Shown one piece after another: positions 26,335-33,689 of a stretch of DNA of 53,815 bases (position 1 is the first letter of the stretch; each line of letters opens with the position of its first letter). The position numbers were made by a program, and so were the translations under genes. The stretch comes from Treponema sp. (GTDB lineage: Bacteria > Spirochaetota > Spirochaetia > Treponematales > Treponemataceae): contig NZ_JAFRNB010000079.1 of assembly GCF_017430385.1 (NCBI RefSeq), positions 1 through 53,815 on the forward strand, read 5' to 3'. The notes beneath the pieces are model-generated. The model was not told the DNA's origin, searched no databases, and saw only the letters and a program-made list of their open reading frames with translations.

Positions 26335-28046
26335 TACCAGATATCATCCTCTTCTATTGAATCGAAGAATTCCTTGAGTTTTTCGGCCATTTCCCTGATT
26401 TGAACAGGCTTCTGCGAGCCAAGAACACTCTCGAACTGGCTCACAAGTAAGGAAACTTTTTCGCGCACATCGCCGATTGTCTCCTCGTAAAGCCTCATTC
26501 CGCGTTCCAGAAGCGCACGGTTCTCCTCTTCTTCCCACGGAAGGATTTTAAGCTCGTTCATCTTTTCCTGAGCATCTTTGATTTCTTCTTCGGTCATGTC
26601 GGAGCCGGCCTGATTTATGAGCATTTTTTTGACAAAATTTGTCGAGACGACCGTTACCTCAACTTCAAGAAGTCCGTTAATGTCGTAGGTGAAGCGGACA
26701 TCCACGGCCTCATGCTCCCGGAAATTCTCAGGAACAGCGACCTCAAGATTTCCGAGATTTACATTTTCCTCCGGGTTCAAGGACTCGCCCTGAAAGACTC
26801 CGATATTCACGCTGGTCTGGCTAAGGCTTGCTGTCCAAAACCGTCTTACAATGCTGACAGGAACAGGCGTGTTACGCTCAATCAAAGGAACGCAGATAAG
26901 GAGAGGATTTGACTTTAAGGAATTTCCATCAGGAACAAGAGAGTCCGTACTGAGTGTGAACGGGCAGATATCCGTAAGGAGAGTTTCCTTAAGCTCGGAA
27001 TTATGCTCCTTGAGAGCCGCAAGAACGGCCGCCCCAAGCGCAACAGTCTCATCAGGGTTGTAGCTCGTAATAACCCGCTCGCCGAACACGGACTGCGCGA
27101 ATTCAGTCACGACATTCATTCGAGTCGCACCGCCCATCAAAATGACGGCATCAATTTCTTTAGATTTTAGCCCCGCATCGGAAAGAGCGTTTTTAATCGG
27201 CTTTTTTAGCCTTTCAAGCAAGTCCGAAACAATTTCCTTAAAAATTGCCGGTGTCAGAAGAGCCGTGTGCATTTTTTCCCCGACAGAAACAGAAATGTTC
27301 GCGTCATGCGGAGAAAGGCGGTCACAGACAGAAAATTTTGCAATCTCAGAGGCTTTGTTAAGGGCAGCGTTTTCTTCGGCAGAAAGAGGATTTTTAATTC
27401 CGTTCACGATCAGGAACCATGCCGCAATCGCGTGAGTAAAATCCTCGCCGCCAAGATGATTGTCGCCGCTCACGGCCTTTACATCGATTACACCCTCAAA
27501 AAATTCAAGGACTGAGACATCGAAAGTTCCTCCGCCCAAGTCAAGCACAAGGGCGTTGTTCATGTCGGGCTTTTCGTTGATTCCGTAGCAAAGTGCGGCC
27601 GCCGTAGGCTCACTGACAAGCCGCTCGACATTAAGGCCGGCAAGACGCCCCGCCTCTTTGGTCGCTTTTCTCTGATGCTGGTTGAAATATGCAGGAACGC
27701 TGATTACGGCCTCGGTGACGCTCTCGCCAAGAAACTGCTCGGCATCCCGTTTGAGGTTTGAAAGGATAAGGCTTGATAATTCGATTGAAGTGAAGTTTTT
27801 GTCTTTGAGCTGATAATAGAATTTCTGCCCCATCGTGCGCTTGAAGCAGGTCGCAGTATCTTTTGGATTGGTTATGAAACGCTCTTTTGCAGCCTGCCCC
27901 ACCAGAACCGTTCCGTCATCAGAAATTGAGACTGCGGAAGGAGTGAGTGACTTTCCGAGCGCGTTCGGTATTATCCTTGCAACTCCGTCTTTCCAGATTG
28001 CCGCCAAAGAATTCGTCGTTCCCAAATCAATGCCAATTACTGCCAT
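26334..28046 (-). CDS. hscC: HscC-type Hsp70 chaperone
   Basis: 570 residues, shorter than DnaK and close to E. coli HscC. Nucleotide-binding domain: GIDLGTTNSLAAIW at the N-terminus, VPAYFNQHQRKATKEAG, LVLDLGGGTFDVSVLEFF, and LMGGATRMNVV. The substrate-binding domain is present, with a shortened helical lid ending EEDDIW and no DnaK-like EEVD/disordered tail. There is no GrpE or DnaJ in the neighbourhood; instead the gene is fused by overlap to a membrane J protein. It lies 25 bases after mcsB, so it is probably transcribed from the mcsA promoter. HscC-type Hsp70s do not replace DnaK; they are thought to serve narrow client sets. Confidence 0.88.
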   Translation of the reverse strand: MAVIGIDLGTTNSLAAIWKDGVARIIPNALGKSLTPSAVSISDDGTVLVGQAAKERFITNPKDTATCFKRTMGQKFYYQLKDKNFTSIELSSLILSNLKRDAEQFLGESVTEAVISVPAYFNQHQRKATKEAGRLAGLNVERLVSEPTAAALCYGINEKPDMNNALVLDLGGGTFDVSVLEFFEGVIDVKAVSGDNHLGGEDFTHAIAAWFLIVNGIKNPLSAEENAALNKASEIAKFSVCDRLSPHDANISVSVGEKMHTALLTPAIFKEIVSDLLERLKKPIKNALSDAGLKSKEIDAVILMGGATRMNVVTEFAQSVFGERVITSYNPDETVALGAAVLAALKEHNSELKETLLTDICPFTLSTDSLVPDGNSLKSNPLLICVPLIERNTPVPVSIVRRFWTASLSQTSVNIGVFQGESLNPEENVNLGNLEVAVPENFREHEAVDVRFTYDINGLLEVEVTVVSTNFVKKMLINQAGSDMTEEEIKDAQEKMNELKILPWEEEENRALLERGMRLYEETIGDVREKVSLLVSQFESVLGSQKPVQIREMAEKLKEFFDSIEEDDIW

Positions 28047-28071
28047 TTTTTACATCCTGTAATGTAGTTTT

Positions 28072-29166
28072 TTAATTCATTTTTATGTTCTCAAAAGCTT
28101 CCTGTAAAATCAACGCGCGAAGATAATCCGTTTTGAGATTTTTGTTCTCCGAGATATCGGTAGGGAAATTGAATTTGCGGCTTTTTAGCACAAACTCAAG
28201 GTGGCCGTTCTGAACTCTGTACAAAAGCGCGCAAAGCTCCCGGTCCTCGATTCCGCTGAAGAAACCAAGATTTTTTCCCCATTTTATGTCAGAGATTATT
28301 TCAATTGCCTCACGCATATCAATCAGCGAGGCGAATTTTACTTTTGAATATGAGCGCAAAATGCGGTTGCGAAGCTCGGTCTGTCTTGTACGAAGGACGA
28401 CATTCCGCTCACGACGCTCGTTCTCAGCAAGATATTTTACAGCGGAAACAAGGCCTGCAATCTGGTCAAGCTCGCTTCCATTCCCGGCGACTTTCGTTGA
28501 AACCTGATAATAAAATCCAAGAGAAGAAGAAGGAAGGTTGCCAGCCCCAAAAACATCGCTGATTACGATTTCCTTTGAATTGAAAGAAGCGAACAAATCA
28601 AGGATTTTGCCCGAAAAAGAAAGGCTCGGAAGGTGCACCCGGCAACTCACCTTCATTCCGCTGCCACTGTCGGCGATGTTCGATGTGAGATAGCCCATCT
28701 CGTAATCCGCTGCGAACTGGAGAGTGTTCTGAAGCTCATCGTCCAGCCGCGCGACAAGATTGAAAGCACCGTTTCCGTCAAGCCCCGGCACGAAAGCCGA
28801 AAGACGGATATGGTCACGGGAATTTACCTCGCATGAAACTTTTCCGTCCGTACGCACGACGATTGCCCGTCCGGCATCTTTTGAGGAAGAAGAATCCAGA
28901 ACGCCCCGCTCCTCAAGAATCTGCGCGCCCAAAGAGTCAAGCTCGCTCGTCACGACCCCCTGATACTTGTCAGGCTCCTCACAATGGGAGAAAGAATCGA
29001 ACACCAAAGTCTGGACACGGACAGCATCATCGTCCTTGAATTTGTAAGGGAAAGGAAAATTCGCTAAATTTCTGGCAAAACGAACGCGGGTCGAAAGAAC
29101 GACATCATTCTCTGGGCCGTCAAAGGCATACCATGCGTCGCTAGAGATATTTGTCTGCTCGCTCAT
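28072..29166 (-). CDS. mcsB: McsB-like ATP:guanido phosphotransferase with degenerate active site
   Basis: McsB phosphorylates arginines and so marks proteins for ClpC-ClpP. This 364-residue protein has the family frame: STRVRFARN (25-33), DHIRLSAFVPG (118-128), GMKVSCRVHLPSL, and a C-terminal LKTDYLRALIL that resembles the phospho-arginine sensor RDxxRA. Key catalytic motifs differ from what I recall of active guanidino kinases: NEEDH reads NSRDH (115-119), the Cys motif TSCPTN reads TSNIAD (161-166), and the GEG(S/T)E loop reads GAGNL. It could be a pseudokinase or an adaptor. The ATG at 29166 overlaps the mcsA stop by one base. Confidence 0.85.
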   Translation of the reverse strand: MSEQTNISSDAWYAFDGPENDVVLSTRVRFARNLANFPFPYKFKDDDAVRVQTLVFDSFSHCEEPDKYQGVVTSELDSLGAQILEERGVLDSSSSKDAGRAIVVRTDGKVSCEVNSRDHIRLSAFVPGLDGNGAFNLVARLDDELQNTLQFAADYEMGYLTSNIADSGSGMKVSCRVHLPSLSFSGKILDLFASFNSKEIVISDVFGAGNLPSSSLGFYYQVSTKVAGNGSELDQIAGLVSAVKYLAENERRERNVVLRTRQTELRNRILRSYSKVKFASLIDMREAIEIISDIKWGKNLGFFSGIEDRELCALLYRVQNGHLEFVLKSRKFNFPTDISENKNLKTDYLRALILQEAFENIKMN

Positions 29167-29681
29167 CAGTCTTCCCCGCCAGAGACAGGAGATTTTTCGA
29201 GAGCTTTGAGATAATCACGGTAAACAGCGGCCTTCTCGTAATCCTCACGCTTCAAAGATTCTTCCAGTTTGCCTTGAATCACGATGCGGTCAGTGAGGAC
29301 GGAGCGGAAATTTTTGAGTCGTTTTGGCAAAGTGCCCTTGTAAGGCGGCAGGACACCGATTTTTTTGAAAACATCGTTCACTTCATTCCTGAAAATCGAA
29401 TAGCACTCAGGGCAGCCGGCCTTACGGGTCATGGTGATTTCCTTAACGCTGATGCCGCACACCGGGCAGAGACGGTCATCTTCTTTTTTGACCTGAGCCT
29501 TAGCCCGCCCCAAAAGAGAATCAAAAAGCATGGCAAGCGATCGCCCGATAGTCTTGGAATCAGGAGAAACGCCATGAATCTTTGCGCACTCGAAGCACAG
29601 GTTGAGTTTTCGTTTTGTATTTGCATTAGTCTGCTCTATAAAAAGAACAGCCTCGTTTTCACCGCATAAATCGCAAACCAT
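29166..29681 (-). CDS. mcsA: McsA-like zinc-finger/UVR protein
   Basis: McsA is the zinc-binding activator of McsB. I start at the ATG at 29681 (171 residues, MVCDLCGENEA). Four CxxC pairs are visible (CDLC, CFEC, CPVC, CPEC), and near the C-terminus a UVR motif (ESLKREDYEKAAVYRDYL). The order mcsA-mcsB is as in Bacillus, without ctsR or an adjacent clpC. There is no ribosome site; a strong promoter sits immediately upstream with its -10 six bases before the ATG, so the mRNA should be leaderless. No GGTCAAA-type CtsR box or CIRCE repeat was seen in the 60 bases upstream, so the regulator is unknown. Confidence 0.88.
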   Translation of the reverse strand: MVCDLCGENEAVLFIEQTNANTKRKLNLCFECAKIHGVSPDSKTIGRSLAMLFDSLLGRAKAQVKKEDDRLCPVCGISVKEITMTRKAGCPECYSIFRNEVNDVFKKIGVLPPYKGTLPKRLKNFRSVLTDRIVIQGKLEESLKREDYEKAAVYRDYLKALEKSPVSGGED

Positions 29682-29687
29682 AAGAAA

Positions 29688-29716
29688 ATTATAGCACAAA
29701 AGCAGGGATTTGTCAT
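29688..29716 (-). promoter_or_regulatory. Promoter of the mcsA-mcsB-hscC operon, leaderless start
   Basis: Minus strand ATGACA (29716-29711, five of six), 17 bases, TATAAT (29693-29688, perfect), then six bases and the ATG of mcsA at 29681. Transcription should begin at or next to the start codon. Confidence 0.7.
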
Positions 29717-29749
29717 GTTTTGGAACGCAGGTTTTGAAATATGATGGAT

Positions 29750-29903
29750 AAAGTGAGGGGGGAAGTCTCCCCTAGGGAGCCGGTCGCCGTAGGCGAAGAA
29801 ACTCACGAGGTGAGTTTCTAGGCGAGTCTCGGTGAAGGCTATGCCTGAACCGTGCGTCGCTACCCTCTCTCCTGGGGCTGTCGCCCCAAGCCCCAAATGC
29901 TTC
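29750..29903. repeat. GC-rich hairpin island C
   Basis: GC-rich run with several perfect hairpins: GAAACTCAC / GTGAGTTTC (9 bp, 29798-29806 and 29810-29818), TCGCC-GTA-GGCGA, GGGGA-AGT-CTCCCC and GGGGC-TGTC-GCCCC. No gene seen. It separates the mcsA promoter from the nuclease remnant and may be the debris of a small mobile repeat. Confidence 0.5.
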
Positions 29904-29931
29904 TGCGAGTTTTGCAACTCAAAACTCGTGT

Positions 29932-30330
29932 TTGGAAACTTCCGCCGTGAATTTAAATGACAAATCGCTAAAGGTAATTTATAATGCAAGTGCATACAAG
30001 GAAGAGAAAGACGATAAAGTTCGGGCATTTCTCCGCTTTATCCAAACGAACGAGCCAGGCCAAGATGATTTCTCAAACCGACTTTCCGCCCTGGTTGAGA
30101 AAATCAAAGACAACGATAAGTTCAGGAGGGATTACGCCGCTATGAATTTACACGACAGAGATATAACTAGAGCCGCAAAAAGAGAAGGTGTTTTGCAAGG
30201 TGCAGGCAAAGCAAAACTTGAAGTGGCTGAAAATCTTTTAAAAATGAGACTCCTTAATTCAGAGCAGATTGCTCAAAGCGTTGGAATTTCGCTTGAAAAA
30301 GTTAAAGAACTACAAAGCCAGCTAAAATGA
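29932..30330 (+). pseudogene. C-terminal remnant of an Rpn-family PD-(D/E)XK nuclease
   Basis: A 132-residue open frame with no convincing start (it opens on a TTG) and no ribosome site. The sequence matches the C-terminal third of Rpn/PDDEXK-transposase-like proteins: DKVRAFLRFIQTNEPG, FSNRLSALVEKIKDNDKFR, then the typical AAKREGVLQGAGKAK region and KMRLLNSEQIAQSVGIS. The nuclease domain that should precede it is missing and replaced by the GC-rich hairpin island. Most likely a truncated, non-functional copy; expression of a short helper protein from an internal start cannot be excluded. Confidence 0.65.
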
Positions 30331-30362
30331 GAAATCATAGCAAGGGCGTTCGCGGAACTGGG

Positions 30363-31691
30363 CTAAATTTTCATTAATGTTTCAATCGGCTTTTCTTTGC
30401 CGGCCTTGATTGCGGGTATCACGCTAACCAAAAGGGAAAGCACAATCGTGCCAACGGCAATCAGAACGACCTGCGGAACTGGAATCACCAGCGGAATGTT
30501 CTGCAAATAAAACTGCGGGTCAAGCAGATGCACATCCGTAAAAGCCGAAAGATTTCCTTCGCTGATTACGCACATAAGTTTTGCGAAAAGGTTCACGACC
30601 TTCTCAATCGCGCTCATAATCGGGCTGAAATTCACGGATGCAATAAGTCCGAGAGGAAGGCCGAAAAGCACCCCGAAGAATCCTGTTACGGCTCCTGTGA
30701 TTATGAACGAGAGTGCTATTCCGTTCGCGCTTCCGCCCAGACTCTTCAAAATCGCGATTTCCTTACGCCGCTCCATGACCAGCATGACAAGCGCGCTGGA
30801 AATGTTCACCGAGGCGACAAGCACAATCAGCATCATTATGAAAATCAGCATAATCTGGGTTGAGGCAAAATTTTCGTACTGTGCAGAATTCAAGTCATTC
30901 CAGCGGTAAAGTTTTCCGGCCGAAGCCAGGAAAGGCTTTAGCGAGCGGTAAGTTTTTTCAAGGTTCATCGAGAAAGCGTCATCGGTCTCAATTCCAAGAT
31001 GCGGGGTCGAAGAAGCCTGAGAAAGCAATTTGAATCCGTTTTCAAGCGAGATAAAAAGCCAGAGAGAATCAAGCTCCTGATAGCCAGATGACACGATTCC
31101 GCTCACCTTAAGAGAAGTGATTTTCGGCATTGTCTTCCCTGCAGCATTTTCTTTGGTTGTAATCAGGCGGACTGTGTTCCCGGCCTTTACGCCCAAATCC
31201 TCGGCAAGTTTTTTTCCGAGAACGCATGAATTTTTTGAAGCGATGTCGGTCGTGCCGTCAATCACCTCAAAAAGATTTTTGAAAGCAGGATTCGTCTCAA
31301 AAACACCGCTTTCCATAGCCCGGATTGAAGCTCCGAAACGGCCTTTTGTCGAGGAAGCCAATCCGATTCCCTGCAACTCCGGGTAAACTTCCTTTACAGA
31401 AGAATCGTACATCTTTATGATTGAGCTGATTTCACGCATTTTATCGACATTCTCAGCGAATTCTGAATTCGGATAAAGCACCAGCTGCAGATGAGAGCTT
31501 GAAAGCCCTATCATGCGGTCAGTGATTCCCTTAATCATGCCGTTCGACACCGTAAGAACCATAATCAGCGGCACGAGGCTTATTCCGATGCAGACCAATG
31601 CACCGAAAAGGCTCCTGCGTGCATTGGATTTTTTGCCTGTCCGCGGGAACAAAAGCCTTGACGCAAAAAGAATTGAAGAAGAAATTGTCAT
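30363..31691 (-). CDS. lolE: Lipoprotein-releasing ABC transporter permease (LolC/LolE family), second copy
   Basis: 442 residues, FtsX/MacB-like permease with an N-terminal membrane segment (FGALVCIGISLVPLIMVLTVSNG), a periplasmic domain of about 200 residues, and three C-terminal membrane segments (about 280-440), with MLVMERRKEIAILKSLGG in the conserved coupling loop. With LolD it extracts lipoproteins from the inner membrane. The ATG overlaps the lolD stop by four bases. In spirochaetes, outer-membrane lipoproteins are major surface components, so this exporter is central. LolC and LolE cannot be told apart from motifs; the name follows gene order. Confidence 0.85.
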   Translation of the reverse strand: MTISSSILFASRLLFPRTGKKSNARRSLFGALVCIGISLVPLIMVLTVSNGMIKGITDRMIGLSSSHLQLVLYPNSEFAENVDKMREISSIIKMYDSSVKEVYPELQGIGLASSTKGRFGASIRAMESGVFETNPAFKNLFEVIDGTTDIASKNSCVLGKKLAEDLGVKAGNTVRLITTKENAAGKTMPKITSLKVSGIVSSGYQELDSLWLFISLENGFKLLSQASSTPHLGIETDDAFSMNLEKTYRSLKPFLASAGKLYRWNDLNSAQYENFASTQIMLIFIMMLIVLVASVNISSALVMLVMERRKEIAILKSLGGSANGIALSFIITGAVTGFFGVLFGLPLGLIASVNFSPIMSAIEKVVNLFAKLMCVISEGNLSAFTDVHLLDPQFYLQNIPLVIPVPQVVLIAVGTIVLSLLVSVIPAIKAGKEKPIETLMKI

Positions 31692-32386
31692 ACAAGCCCC
31701 TTCAAATCAACTTCTTCGAGACGGCCTTTTTTGATTGAATAGCACAGGTCGCCTTTTTTCGCAAGGTTCATGTCATGCGTGACGAGAAGGAGCGTTTTTT
31801 TGTATTTGTCAACGACTGAAAAAAGAAGGTCGCCAATCATCTTTGCATTCTCCGGGTCAAGGTTTCCTGTAGGCTCATCGGCAAGAATCAGGTCAGGGTC
31901 GTTCATCAGGGCGCGCGCCACGGCAACCCTCTGCCTTTCTCCGCCAGAAAGCTGGCTCGGAAGATGATCGATTCTGTTCTCAAGTCCGACATCCCGCAGA
32001 AGCTGCCTTGCCTTTTCTGCAGCCTCTTTTTTTGGAACGCCCGCCATTATCGACGGCAAGAAAGCATTCTCCAGCGCGGTAAAATCCTTGAGAAGATAGT
32101 GAAACTGAAAAATAAGGCCGAGGAAGTGACTTCTGTACTCGGAAAGTTTCGCAGCCTCAAGATTCGTAAGCTCGTAGTCGCCGCACCTCACGCTTCCTTT
32201 TGTGGGATTATCAAGCCCGCCTATAATATTAAGGAAAGTGCTTTTTCCGCTTCCACTCTCGCCTACAATCGTGATTTTTTTGCCCTTCTCAATCTCAAGA
32301 TTTAAGTCCCTGAGAATCGTAAGGGTCTCGCTCTCTGTCTTATATGTCTTTTCAAGCGATTTTACGCTCACAACAATGTCACTCAT
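31688..32386 (-). CDS. lolD: Lipoprotein-releasing ABC transporter ATP-binding protein LolD
   Basis: 232 residues, a MacB/LolD-type ATPase with Walker A GESGSGKST (about 41-49), the LolD-group Q-loop FQFHYLLKDFTALEN, signature LSGGERQRVAVARAL and Walker B LILADEPTG. It is placed between two permease genes with overlaps at both ends (8 bases upstream, 4 downstream), so the three subunits are co-translated in order permease-ATPase-permease rather than the E. coli C-D-E order with separate genes. Confidence 0.93.
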   Translation of the reverse strand: MSDIVVSVKSLEKTYKTESETLTILRDLNLEIEKGKKITIVGESGSGKSTFLNIIGGLDNPTKGSVRCGDYELTNLEAAKLSEYRSHFLGLIFQFHYLLKDFTALENAFLPSIMAGVPKKEAAEKARQLLRDVGLENRIDHLPSQLSGGERQRVAVARALMNDPDLILADEPTGNLDPENAKMIGDLLFSVVDKYKKTLLLVTHDMNLAKKGDLCYSIKKGRLEEVDLKGLV

Positions 32387-33689
32387 CTCTCATCACCTCA
32401 ACTACAGTCATTTTTAAAACGCCACGGCTTGCCATAAACGAAGCAAGCAATGAAGAACAGATTCCGAACAGGGCAATCATAACGACCTCGCCGGAAAAGA
32501 TTTTCGGAGGAATGCTCGCATAAAGCATGAACATCGGATTCTCGCGAACGAAATCTCCGTTCGCAGGATTAAGCACCATAACGGCAAACATGGAAGCGTA
32601 GTACGAAAGTTTTGAGAGAAGCATGAAAACGCTGTCCATATTAATAGAAAGAAAAAGACCAAGAATCACGCCCGGAACCGAGCCGAAAAATCCGGTCAGA
32701 AATCCCTGCATCACAAAAATTGACTGGATTGAAGAAGGCCTGCCTCCGAATGCCGTGAGCACGCTGATTTCCTCACGCCTTTCATAGACCATTCGCCTCA
32801 TTCCGTTGAAGATGTTGATTGCGACTACCACGAAAATCAAAAAGACCAGAACCATCAGCATGTTCTTTTCGACCCTCAATGCCCCGAAAAACGAGCGGTT
32901 GTAGTTTTTCCAGGAATCTGCCCTGAGCGAAGGGAATTTTGCCGTAATCCGGGAGATTTCCCGCGAATCGCTCTCCGTGTCAAAAAGTTTGATTCCGTAC
33001 ACGACTTTTGAGCCTGTGCCGAAATATTTTTTGCCGTCATCGATGTTTATGAACGCGAATGTTGAATTTATGTCGCCGTAGCCAGTGTAAAAAATTCCGG
33101 TTACATTGAAAACGCGGTCAGTTGAGAACAAATCTACATCATTGCCACCGGAAAGAGCATAAAGATTGAGAGTCGTGCCGACCCTTGCCCCTGTGCTTCG
33201 AGCAAGATCCGAGCCGATGACGATGTTCCCAGGCTCCGAAAGATCGAATTTTCCTGCGATTACAGAAACCTGCTTTTTAAAGCCCTCGTCCTTCTCCATG
33301 ATTTCAGGCTGGACGGCCTTTATCATCGCGGCGGCTTCCCTTCCAGACGGACCTGTGACAAGACTCTGAGCCTCATAAAAAGGCGTGAATGATTTGATAA
33401 GTTTTTCAGAAGAACAGAATTCCTCGAACTGAGCCGCATTTTCATCAGTGACATTTTCCGTGCGGATATGATATGAACTCACTTCCATTATTACATCGAT
33501 AAAACTGTGCTGGAATCCGTTCATGACGCTGACAACCGTAATCAAAGTCATAACGCCGAAGCAGATTCCAAGCGATGAGAGCGTACTTGTGACAGCAGAA
33601 CTGCCTTTTCTGTCAACCTTTGCAAAACGCCTCGAAACAAAAAAAATCCACGGAAGCGCGGACTTTTTGAGCGCATCCTTAATATTCAA
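32379..33689 (-). CDS. lolC: Lipoprotein-releasing ABC transporter permease (LolC/LolE family), first copy
   Basis: 436 residues from a TTG at 33689, which has AGGAG about ten bases upstream and begins MNIKDALKKSALPWIFFVSRRF-like sequence (first residues match other LolC N-termini). A longer reading from the ATG at 33716 has no ribosome site and lies in the end of the preceding gene. Membrane segments: one near residues 30-55, then three after about 275, with MVYERREEISVLTAFGG in the coupling loop, parallel to the second permease. The two permeases are paralogues that form a heterodimer with LolD. Confidence 0.85.
   Translation of the reverse strand: MNIKDALKKSALPWIFFVSRRFAKVDRKGSSAVTSTLSSLGICFGVMTLITVVSVMNGFQHSFIDVIMEVSSYHIRTENVTDENAAQFEEFCSSEKLIKSFTPFYEAQSLVTGPSGREAAAMIKAVQPEIMEKDEGFKKQVSVIAGKFDLSEPGNIVIGSDLARSTGARVGTTLNLYALSGGNDVDLFSTDRVFNVTGIFYTGYGDINSTFAFINIDDGKKYFGTGSKVVYGIKLFDTESDSREISRITAKFPSLRADSWKNYNRSFFGALRVEKNMLMVLVFLIFVVVAINIFNGMRRMVYERREEISVLTAFGGRPSSIQSIFVMQGFLTGFFGSVPGVILGLFLSINMDSVFMLLSKLSYYASMFAVMVLNPANGDFVRENPMFMLYASIPPKIFSGEVVMIALFGICSSLLASFMASRGVLKMTVVEVMRDE

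Noticed and set aside
29681..29740. CtsR or CIRCE operator upstream of mcsA.
   Set aside because: No GGTCAAA direct repeat and no 9-bp CIRCE inverted repeat seen by eye in this stretch.
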